The translations under genes were made by a program, and so were the position numbers. The notes under the pieces were generated by a model that made no database searches, was not told where the DNA came from, and was given only the letters and a program-made list of their open reading frames with translations. From Monarcha castaneiventris obscurior (taxonomy: Eukaryota; Chordata; Aves; Passeriformes; Monarchidae), in the NCBI GenBank assembly GCA_026261815.1, contig JAMPIT010000476.1:4429501-4493500 (forward strand): a DNA stretch of 64,000 nucleotides, given 5' to 3'. Of this stretch, positions 45,701-57,700 are shown one piece after another (position 1 is the stretch's first letter; every line of letters begins with the position of its first letter).

Positions 45701-48700
45701 AGAAACCTCTATGATGGTGTATCTGGCATCTGTTATGGGAACAGTGATTGTGACCCTTGTAAGGAAGCCGGGGTTGGAGCTTTATCAGATCGCTCTTGTG
45801 AGTGCCCTTTAAGTAGCTCTGTTCCCCTGGTGACGCTGCTGGCCCATGGCTGTCATTCTGTGGCACTGCTCGATAGAGTTACTGACCTCCTCTGACCTTG
45901 ATTTTATATTTAGAAAATTACACATTCCTTTGTTTGCATCTTCCAAAGCCAGATTTTTTGTGTGAGAGCTCTTCCTACACTCATTCAGAGACTCTCATGG
46001 TGAGGATGCAGGCCTTATTCCACGGAATATGTCTGTATCTGCAGCAGCAGTGAAGGGGACCTGTCCTTCCAAGCTTTCTAGGTCCTGCTGTGACAAAAGG
46101 CAGTTTCAGTTTGGAGTTTGGCTTTGCTTTGCACTGTGATGGGTGTTTTGTTGTTGTGATGGGTGGGGTTTTTTTCCTTAAAGCATCTCCAAGCAGCCTT
46201 TTACACGGTGAGGTGTCAAACATGAAGGAGCCTTCTTGCATCCTCTCACGTCCAAAGAGAAGCAGGGTAACAGTTCCTTGCTGCTTAATGCTAATTGTGA
46301 CCATCACAGCAAAGCAATTTCTAGTCTCCCTGCTGCTGGATGACTGGGAAGCTGCAGTAGGAAGAGTCCATGGGATAGTGCTGTGAACTCGCAGCATTTC
46401 TGCAGTTGCAGCAGGCTGGGAAGGAAGGTGTGGGTACAGGGAGCTGTTTCAAGGACAAGCGGAGCAGAGATTTTGGCATCGCTGCCTGCTGTTTTCTGAG
46501 CACAAGGATCTGCTCTGCTGCGGGTGGATGTAGGATTGGGCAGTGCCTCTGCTTGGAATGGGGCAGGGCCCTACAGAAGAGAGTCTCTTAACTGATTTCC
46601 CCATGTTCCACAGCTGTGGCCTCTCCCAACTTCCCACCCCAGTGGCAGGGAGCAGAAGCAAGACTGTGCCAGGGAGAGAAGCAGAAGTGGGAAGGGAGTT
46701 GACATAGGGGTGCTGCAAGGTTTAGGGAGGAAACTGGGCATTGCTACTTCTTGTGCTTGGCAGGCTTTGACAATTGAATTTTTGACCTTAGGACTGTTGC
46801 AATTTGTGTATCCAGAAGGGATAACTGTACCACTGTGAAACCATGTACTGCTTTAACACTAAGGTCTTTTGTTACGTCCTGATGGTGTAAAAAACCTCAG
46901 AGCTGTGCTTAGTCAAATGGAGACACTGGAGTGCCAAAAGGACAGTCTCCTTCAGCACATCCTTTTATGCCCCAAGCTGTCAGGGTTTGTACAGCTTTGT
47001 GTGCCTCTGTCTCCTCAGTGATTCTCTCACCGTGTGCTGAAGTTTGTGTACCTTTTACATTGCATGGTACAGTTTTTGCCTCTTATGTGTAGACTGGCAA
47101 CAGGAGCAAAAAAACGCTGAACTCAAAGCAGCTATTGCATGGCAGTAAGGGGCTTCTATCCTAATTCTAGCTGCCAGTAACTTCAACTCCCTTGCAAGAT
47201 TTTTGACCTACTTTTCCTTCAAGGTGGATCTTCATAAATGAATTTTAACTTGGATTTAAGAGGACTTCTGGGGCTGAAGGCAAGATCCTGGACTGCAGAA
47301 CTGCTTCTGAGACTGCAGCTGATATCTGCTTAGGATCTGTCTCAAGAGACTAATTACTCCTAGACTAGTGAATGGGGAATACCCATAGGAGACCTTGTAG
47401 CAGGATGAGGTCTGAGAGTTTTCCAGAAGAGGCTAAATGCAGAAGTTGAGAAGTTGTCCCTTTCTGAGAATGGTCTGCCCTTTCTGTTTCCTTCTGTCTC
47501 CTTTCAGAAGTTAAAGGAGACCCTTGAGACCAGGGCAGAGGAAAAAGGGGAGAGTACACGCACTGCTAGCTTAGATTCTGGGAACAGAGTAGTGATTTTC
47601 AGTCATAATTTTCTAATGTGAATTACCTGTGCATACCAAAAGCTCTTCAGAGCTCTCATGGGCAAAAAAAGATGAACTAAACCTTGTCTGTTCAGACTAT
47701 TGCTGCTGTTGCTCCTTGGAGCACCGTGGAGTGGTTCTCTGTAGAAGCACTTTCTGTGGACTGGGAACAATAGCTGTGTGCTGCTTTAAAGGCAGGGCAG
47801 GGAGGCCGTCCCATCCCATCGTTTGCATTCAAAGTATGACGCATAAATGGGCGCCTTGAGACATGGGAAGGAGCGTTTGTAAAGCTAACCAGAGAATCCT
47901 GTTCTCCCTCCTGAGAGGAGGTGTAGGTGTGGGAGTCAGAACCCCGGAGCCAGAGGGAAGTCTGGTTAAAATCTGTAACAAAATAGCTGAGACCCTTCTC
48001 ACGTTAGTCATCAGACAGCATTTTTTTCTCTCTGCGTCGAAGCATCTTCCAATCAAAGTGGAGGGAGTGTTGGGTTGAAGGGGGGAGAAGCAGGACTACG
48101 AGGAAATTCTTCCCTTCGCTTTTTAAATTAAAACCATCTGCTTTCTTCTGTGCATCTCCAGATGATATCATGGGCCTGAGTAGAAAACTCCCATGAAAAT
48201 CAAACATCTGGAAGTCTGGTTAAAATTGTCTATAAGGTGCATTTGAAGAGACTGTCTTATGAATGTGCCCAGGCGAATATAGTACAGCAGATGAGGAAGT
48301 TTTTCCAACAGACCGGGCATATTTTCCAGAAGTCTATTGAAAGCAGGAGAGAATTAAGTTTTGGAAGGTAGCTTTGATGTAGTTTCATGGCAGAAGAGCC
48401 AAAAGCACAGTTTTTGTGAGTCTTCTACTTTGATTTGTAGCATTAAGTTGTTAGAGTGAATGCAGCTCTCTGGATTTGTGGATGCTTCAAATTTGGATAA
48501 ATACCTTCGTTTTGTTTCTACGTCTCTTGTTTAGTTCCATGAGAGCCTGAGCTAAGGCAAATGCAGGCTGGAGCTGAAAAGGAGGAGGAGGGGGGGGAAA
48601 AAGGCTGAGCTCTAAAGTATTTGTGCTGGAAAGTAGCCCAGAGAGAGTAAAGGAGAAGCTTTAATTAGAAGCAGCTGCATAGCTGATGCAGCCCACAGGA

Positions 48701-51700
48701 CATTTTCCCATTTCAAACTCTCTAGCTTTCAGAAATCATGATTTGAATTAAGTTATATGTGAAATTTGTTCTTAAAAGATTAAATTCCTGTTGAAGTAGG
48801 TTAAGAGACCTCATGTGCTTCCAGAAAGGGCCAGAACAAACTTCATCTTCCTGTTTCTTTTTCTGAGTGTTAGATGGAAAACTGAGGAGAAACAGTGGCT
48901 TTTATTTGGAAAAGATTTGGTTTCCTGTTCTGAGCATGTCATTTGGAGCTGACACAAGCTGCTACAAATTTTAAGCTGCTCTGTAGACAAGTGGGGTTTT
49001 TTTCCTCTCCTAAAGAGAACTTGAAAGAGTAGGTTGGGATGAGAGCAGAGCAGGGGTGGTGGGAAGCTGGAGCTGCTGTTCAGTTTAATCATATCCTTTA
49101 AAAAAGTCTGGACTTAGACTGCATGTTTTCAGTTTTTGCCTCTATTTTTAGAGCAACAGTGTGGTGCCCAACATGAATCAGGAGCAAATATTTGCAGTTT
49201 GTCTACACCAGCATTTAGAACTAAATTACTAGTATTTGTGCCTAGAAATGTTGATGACAGGAGACATGATTGAAAATCTGGACTGTAGGTTTTTTGTTCT
49301 TTAACATTCAAAAAGGATTGCACTGAATTGCTGGAGGGCAAAATAGCATAACTCTGTGACCAAGCACTTCTCCAGGAGGAGAACAAAATGGTGGGTACAA
49401 GGGCCCTATGTACCTGACCTACCATCTTTCCACATGCAGGCATGTTCCCTCTTCCAAATATAAAGAACTAAAGTTAAAAGAGCTTTTGCTGTTCCCTCTT
49501 GAAGCGCTCCCTCATGTTTTTCTGATTAGCCTCAGAAGATACCAGAACAAGCCTGGTCTTGGAGTGCTCTTCAACTTTGTACCAGAACATTTGTGTACAA
49601 AATGCTGGGCTGTTTGTGGGTGATGGTTGTCTCAGAGCACACATCTCAACTTCCCTTTTAATTTATACCAGAAATACTCTTAATCAGTGCTTAGGCTCCC
49701 TTCTCCCTCTTGTCTAGGGGCAACAGTTAAATGCACCTTCTAGCATCCCTGAGCATTGGGGGTTGGAGAGGAGATATATTTTGGGGATTTATTTACTTGT
49801 GGACAAAACCTGAAATGTTCCTCTAGACTTTCTGGTTTACTTTACAGCCTTTAAATGAAAAAGCACTTCAGCACTTAAATTCTAGGTGTGTTTTGGTTTA
49901 TTTTGTAGTTGCTGGTGGAGTGGGTGGTGTTGGAGGAGCTCTTGTTGGTCTGATGAGATGGCCTAGGTGGGGTTCTGTGAAGTTCTGGTTTGTTGCTCTT
50001 TCTTTCATGGTAAAGAGAACTACAAGTGCATGTCCTGTGCCTGTGGCTGTTAGTCCGAGGAGCTTGGTGTGCTGCTGCCTGGCGGTGATGAAACCAGGAG
50101 AAACCCCTATAACCAAGTCTTGTAAGGCTTCTGGGACTGAAGTTCAGTTTGTCTTTACACAACCATCAGCTGCACAGAGATGTCCAGAGACATGATTTAA
50201 CTGTGGTTGCCCAGACGGTCTCTGAGCAGAGCCAGTGCACCGTGTGCAGGCTTGAATGCCGTGGGAGTCGAGCAGCGCTCCAGCTTCTGGCACAGCTGTC
50301 TTTGCTGGGTGCCAGATTTTGATGTGATCCAGCTCCTACAAAGCTGTGCTGTAGCCCGCTGGCGTTTGGACTGATTTCCAACCTGAAGCAAGGAGGGATT
50401 TTGGATGTTAAAGGAAGCCTATAGCACTGCTGTGGTTTAGGCCCAGAATACCCCAAGACTGCCTCTCGTGTGATGTGGCTGCAGCTCACATTGACCCACA
50501 GCCTTTGGCTGTTATACCAAGGATGGCACAAGAGGCAGAGGATATTCTGCATTGGTATTGTCTCAGGATTTGCTTTCCGAAACTTTATTAATCCCACCTT
50601 GCCCTGCAAAATCTCTTCTTTCATGTCTGCTCCTGGTATGAAGTTGAAAGTATTAAGGTATGGTGAAATGAGCCTAATTTGGGTGTGGGCAATGGTAAAT
50701 TACAATTACGCACATATGACTTTCCTGCTTTAGACATATGGCTAAAGCTAGTTAATAAATTTTAACATGAGAAAAAACAGTTGTGGTCATCTAGTAATGA
50801 CCCCTTGCATAACTTGGATAATAACCTCTCTGAATAGCTTTGTTTGAACTAGCGTGCATACTCTCCCTGCAACAGCCAATCCTGGCGTTCTTTTAAACAA
50901 GCATGAGTGATGGAGAAATTCCACTGCAGCCTTAAATGCGTTGTTCCAGTTGTTTCTCTCCGCTGCTGAGAGACTGTGTATAAGCCTGTGTCTGAAAATA
51001 ATATTTCTAATTTGAATTCATCTAGCTTAAAGTTTTAAATGCTCGGTTCTGTTATCCTGGTATCTTCTAGATTGGGAATTATTAAATCTGTGTTTCATAG
51101 TGGATACTTGGAGCTTGTGATTAACTGTCTTGTTCCCTTTTCCCTTTGCTAAATAGACTGAAACACCTGAGCTTTTCATTGTGACCAGAGTTTTCTAATA
51201 ATCATTATTGTTGGCTTCTTTGAATTCAATTGAATTCTTTCCTCTTTAAGAGCAAACACCAGAACTGATGTAATGGTTGTACCAAGCGTCCATCACGTGT
51301 AGTATAATCTTGTTTATTCCTACTTGATATTTGCCATTTGTACATGTAAAGTATACCTGGCCAAACTGTCATGCTAGGAATTCACATTTATCTGACTGTT
51401 AGGAACCCCCAGAACAAGGATGTTGTTCCCAGCTCAGTTTCCTGTTTTGGGGGAGATGCCCTATGTGTTTTGTTTCTAGATGTATGACTTCGCAGTGCTA
51501 AAGTGCATTTTGGGTGCTGAGTACCTTATTAAGCATGTTGCTACTCTCTGTCAAGAACCTATCTTCTCTCTTACCTGCATATTTGACCAGCATTGATGTT
51601 TTCCATTGTTAATAATCAATAGATATGTTGAATAGCATAGGAACAAAGATTCCTGTAGGATTCTGTTTAAAACACAACTTCATGACCATTCTTTGATTTT

Positions 51701-54700
51701 TCAGCTGAATTTTAGAGCCTGTCTGGTTAGTTGTGGGGTTTTGTTGTGATGGGAGGTTTTTTTGGTGGTGGTTGTTGTTGTTTGTGTGGTTTTGCTTTTT
51801 TCCCCCTCCAGTCTACAGTACACTTTTAAGTGCATACGGAAGAAAAGCAGTCTCTTTACTGTTACATTCCTGTTTGAGGACTGGAGACTTTGTGTATTTC
51901 TTGCAGTTGGAATCTCCTCCCTTTAGATATGAGTAACTCACTGATTTAATAATTGCTCCTTTCCTGATCTGGAACAAAGCATATCTAATGTTCACCTCTA
52001 ATTTTTTTTTTTAATGAAATATGTTTTCTCTGGAGCTGTGTCGTGTCTTGAGTTACTCACCAGTTAGAGCAGGCAGCTGTGCACTACAGAAAGAGCTGCA
52101 AGTGGACAGTCCTGTGTGTTAGGTGTTATTTTTATCCAGTGTATTCCCTTGCAGCTTTCTGCTACCTGATAGAAGCAAACGGAGCTGGGGTGGGGCAGGG
52201 GGGCACAGAGGTGGGCTTTGCAGGCTTGCTTGCCTGGATCCTCTATCTCTGGCAGTTAAATGGAAAATCCATAGTACAAAGGCCAGTTAAAAGATGGATT
52301 ACAGCTGACAAGCGTAGTCAGACTGTATTGACATAAGTTTAGGTTAGAGAGAAGTAACTGCAATTATTCTGCAGTTGGAGATCTTTGTATAAAATATTGC
52401 CCTGGTTGTAGATAGTGTGTGTGTACTCGTTTTTCTGTGGGAGACAGAGGAACAATGACCTTGTCGTTAGGGTGCTAGCCAGGGGCGTGGGAGACCTGAC
52501 TGCAGTGCTTGTGTTGCTATTTGAGTGCAGGCTTCAGCGAGTCCCAGTCCCAGATGCACTTATCAGCATGAGGATAACAGTATATTCCTGTCTCACGGGA
52601 GCGTTGTGGAGAAAGATCTGCTACAGATCTTCAGGTCCCCAGACACTGCATTTGCACAATGTTTATAAATATTTTTGGAAGATGGATAATACCTGGTGTT
52701 AATACCTTATTAAACTGTTTGATTTTCTTCTAAAAAAGGATGCTTGTTGGAATGGGAGTAGGTGCAAGGATTCATTACTCAGCAGTTCTTTAACACTTAG
52801 GCTTTTACTGAAGTTTGAAGGGAAGTGCATGGACAAGGTTCTGCATTTGATACAACTCTGATCGAATGTGGTATTTATTTTGCAATGAGCAATTTCACCA
52901 TTTGAACTTAAGTTTTCAGTGGTCTCACTTGAGACACCCCAGGAAGTCCCTGTTACATGTGTGACGTCAGCCTTTAGGTTTGTTAGTGTCACCATCGATT
53001 ACAGCAAACTTCAAGGCTTTCAGTGGTCATGGGACTTCATTCCTGGAATCTTCCCAGAACAAGGCTTCAAGTGGAACTGCTGCAATTCATTTCTTCTCTG
53101 TTGCAGGTGTCGAGAAGGCTTTCTTGGAGACTACTGTCAGTACAGAAACCCCTGTGAAAGCAATACCTGTAAGAACGGGGGAACTTGTGAAGCTGCATCC
53201 CTGATAGGAAAACCGACCTGCAAGTGTGCTCCAGGATTCACGGGGGAGGAATGTCAGTACTCGGAATCTCACCTTTGCTACGTGTCCCAGCCCTGCCTGA
53301 ATGGAGGCACTTGTCACCCCCACAGCCAGGACACGTACGAGTGTGTCTGTCTTCCAGGTTTCACAGGTGGGCTTCTGCATTTCTACTTCCAGACCCCCTC
53401 CTTTGGGAATTGCTTCACCCTGGAATGTTCTGGGGCAGTTGTAATATGCTCTCAAATTTTCAAGCTCCAGCACAGGAAATCAGAGGAAGTCTAAATGACT
53501 TCATGACCAAAAAAAGCAAAGGGGAATAGGGAATCAGACTCCCTACCCTTTACACGTAAGCAGAAAAATATTTGGATCTTGTGGGGTTGTCCACATGGGA
53601 AAACTGAATGCAGAAACTGCTCTGGAGTGGCTGAATTCAGAGTAGTCCCTAGAAAAAAAAAAAGGAGCAAATTTGGCCAGCAAAGTCTTTCTATGAGAAA
53701 ACTGTATTTTGATGCCTGAGGGGAAGCATCTCTTGAAGGGGAGGTAGAAGAAGAGTAACTGTCAGTGTGTGTAGTATGACTTCAGGTCATTTTTATAAAT
53801 CACAACATTCTATATCTTGCTGCAACCTGGTAAATGACTTCATACTGTAACCACAAATTTATTTTCATTTCAAATATAATATGGTAAAATGCAGACATCA
53901 GTTCTCCTGTAACAATGTAAAGATTTAGTGCACTAAAAAATTTGAGGTAGCTGGAAAGACATACTGTTTTCTACAGAAATAACGTTTTGTTACTCTGTCT
54001 TGATTTCCTACAGGAAAGGAATGCCAGTGGATTGATGCCTGTACATCTCAACCTTGTGCCAATGGAAGTACATGCACTGTGTCTGGAAATAAGTTCTCCT
54101 GCACCTGCTTGGCTGGCTACACTGGCCAGAAGTGTGAGATAGATGTGAATGAATGTGCCACGCCAGGCCTGTGCCAGCACGGCGGGACCTGTGTCAATCT
54201 GCCCGGTTCCTACCGGTGCCAGTGCAAGCCGGGTTACACAGGACACCGCTGCGAGAGCGTGTACGTGCCCTGCTCCCCGTCACCCTGCATGAACGGGGGC
54301 ACCTGCCATCAAACCAGTGACTTCACCTTCGAGTGCAACTGCCTGCCAGGTAACGCTTCAGAGAGCTTGCGTTTGTAGTCTCGTCACTGCTCTCCTGTCT
54401 GTGTTCTTCCAAAAACTTGTCTTGGAGTTTCTGTGAGATATGGGTGCAATGTCAGGTGGAAAGGAGAAACTTCAGCAGGGTGGGAAGCTCCATAGGATGT
54501 CAATTTGTGAGTGCCAGGATTTCATGATACAGAAAGGAAGGAAAGGGAAAGTTAGAAAGACAGATTTCTTTGGAACCCAGTTAGAGTCAGAGAATCAAAT
54601 AGGTTAAAACTATGAGATAGATTCAAGGAGATTAGGGTGGTATCTCATCATGCCCGTTTGAAATGTGAAATTCTAAGAACATAAACATCTACCAATATGT

Positions 54701-57700
54701 AGTTTTGTGTCAGTAAAGGCCTCAGTTAACTTCAGTGTTTGAATGCAGAATGAACATGTCTTTCTCCTTCTCCATCTGTTCCCGTAAGACACACCAAGTT
54801 CTATTATTTTCTTTTTTTCCTTCTCCAGTTCCTCCAAATCTAACAAGATATCAGTTCCAACTCACCACACCCTTTTTGTCTCCAGATAAATTTTGATTGC
54901 TTGTTTTCTGATGCCGTTAGCTGTCCTGAGTTCATACACAGCAGGGGTGACATGCTAGCTCAGAGTCCGGGGCTGCACTGGTTTTGTGTCCAGCTGTGCT
55001 CCAGTCACCAAGGCACCCACCTCTACACATGACCATGCATCACCTGATTGGGATGGTGGTCTCATCCCGTCCTCCTCCCAATCCACTTGTCATCCTTGAC
55101 CACAGGGCAGTACTAGTTGTCTTTGCATATCAGGGTATTTTTAGGCTGATTTCTTTTTTTTTTACTGAGTAATTCAACTCCATGGGAAACTGATTGTTTG
55201 GAAATGCTTTTGACTAGACTTCCTACTTGAGTGTATTGCAGTTTGGCACACACAGACTCGGTGTGTGGTAATCTAGAAAAGCAAACTCCATTCCCTTAAG
55301 CATGTCTCTGTTGTTATTTATGTGAAAGATGTAGCTGCCCTATACTGTTTAGGATGAATATAGAGTGGCTGTGTTCTCATGAGGATCATCTGGAGTCACA
55401 GGTCTGTGTGGAAAGGGTATTTAGAACTTGTGAAAAATGTTCTCTTTTTGGAGACCTTTGTCTTGAGGTGTTGTCTGAAATGATGTTAAATGTACATTGC
55501 CAACCTTAGTGTCTGCACAACGACTTTCTGGGTTGTCTGAGCAAGCATGTGACTTTGAAGAATTTAGCAAAGTCAGTCTTAAAATAGAAGGATGGATCAT
55601 CTTTATTTTTGAAAGCGATTATTCTAACTATGCTTGAAGGGAGAGTGCTTTGAAAGAGTCTTTGAAAATGCAGTATCTTAACTAACAGTTGCCCTGGAGG
55701 AATGTATTGCTTTTCTGCTTTGCATCTTTTTAAAATGAAATTATAAATCAAGTATCTCTGGATTAACAGTCTTGTCCAGAAGTTCAGAATTTTCTTAAAA
55801 GTCAGATCTGTTTAGCCAGTTCAAGGACTTAAGGCCTCATGCAGGAGCAGTGTGGTGGGGGGAAGAAGAGAGAAAGCTGAAGTTGGAAGGACTTGATCCT
55901 GTAAAGCTGATGAGACATTTTGCTTTAGTGATTCTCTTACAGGGGCACGAGACTGAGTAGGAGCAGATTTTCCCTTAGACAAGTGTGTGGGCTGGCTGAA
56001 ATATGGTCAGGAAATGAAAATGAGATTACTATAGTAACAGCTACACACCTACACTCCTCACACGTTTTGGATTATTAGCTGTCTTTCTTGACTTGTTACA
56101 CAGTGTTTATAGTGGGAGTGAGTTAATATGGCTCTGAGAGCCTTTACTTTTCTATTTCCTGTGTTTGTTTAAGTTGGCCATGCTGTTTTGCTAGCTTGAT
56201 TTTAAAAAACTAGTCCTTTAAAAAACAGCAAAAAAGGGAGCTGTTGGAGAGGCCCAAATGCTTACATTAAACTCTCTGATAAAGACAAGGCACCCAGCCA
56301 TTTCTTTCCCCCCTTAGTGCAGAGCACGCAGACCAGAATTTCTGGAGTGTTGGAAAAGGTTCTGTCTGGGAAGGAAAGGTCAACAGAAAGAAGAGAAATG
56401 GTGGCCTGTCACGCCTAGGGAGGATGTGAACAAGGCTTGCTCCTCTGGAAGAGTGTGCCAAGATTATGGTCTAGAAATTCCTCTTTAGACTCTGTCTGTG
56501 AATTGGAGCAATGCCGATGATACTGTGACTATAAATGGAATTGCTCTGGCCCTTCTGGACTGCCTTAAGATGCTGCCATTGCTCAGCATTGTGGCCGCAG
56601 AGGCAGGGAGGCAGTTATATATCTTGAACTGCTGGAGTGGTTTTTGATAGGATTTTGCATCTTGTGACCTGTAAAACTACTTTGAAGAAACTGTGCCCAA
56701 ACAGCAATTTAGGCATAATTAGGCTACTCCTGCACTGGCCCTGAAATGGGTTCTTGTTTCCTGTAGATGTTTCCTTCTTAGCTTTTCAGTGAGTTTAATC
56801 TTTTTGTAAATACAGATAGGTGAGAATGAGAGCTTGAAAAGGTAGGAGAAACCTAGAACCTGGAGTTGAATGTCACAGCAGCTTTTTCTACTGTCACACA
56901 AGTACTGTTTATGTACAGTGTAGTCCAGCTGCTATTTAAAATTCCCAGGTTTCCATGTCAGTTGTGGATGTCCACAAACAAATCCTGCATTAGGTAATCC
57001 ATGAAGTCATGTGTGTTAAGTCAGCATTTGGTGGCAAGCATCAAGTGAAGTTATATATATACACTGTTAGTATTGCATCTCTCAGGAAGGTAACCCCATT
57101 TTTATCTGTCTAGCGTAATCATTTTTCCTCTGGGCTTTGTTGATTTAGGTAGAAACAGGATTATAGACAAGTGAGCATGTTAGGTCAATTATAACAGTGT
57201 AGTAGTGAAAAAAAATATTTCCTTGAAGGAGATGTAACCTGAAGCATTAGCAACTCCTTTGAATATAAGAATGAGCTCGTAGTTATAAATATTTGACAAA
57301 AAAGGACTTCATTTGGCAACTAACCTTTAATGGAATGTTAAACAAGTCAATAGAGGAAGTTCTTAGCTGGGAAAGTGATTATTCATTGTTATCCATCAAA
57401 ATAATTACCCATTAACTAAGATAAGGACCCTAGGGAATTCCAAGGGCTTGTTCAGGAAACGATCTGTCAGGCTGGAGTAGGCTGTTTATGAGAGCTGGAA
57501 CACTTCCTGGGAAGAGGAAGTAGCCTCACGCCGGTTCCTGGCCGAGCATCAGGGTGCGGTGAGCACCACGAGTGGGGACTGACACACACGGAACTTCCCG
57601 TGGTGGGAAGCCTCTGCTTGCTGGGGTTTGGAGATGAGCTCTGAGGCTCTCCATGGCAGCAGCCTTGGAGGGTTCCAGGTGGAGTGGATGCCCCTCTACT

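Larger units (their letters stand above)
43308..53106 (+). other. NOTCH2 intron 2
   Basis: A 9.8-kb AT-rich intron. No exon, RNA gene or recognisable transposon is seen. It contains a GT-rich low-complexity stretch near 51.73-51.80 kb and a possible regulatory block near 47.78-48.06 kb. Confidence 0.85.
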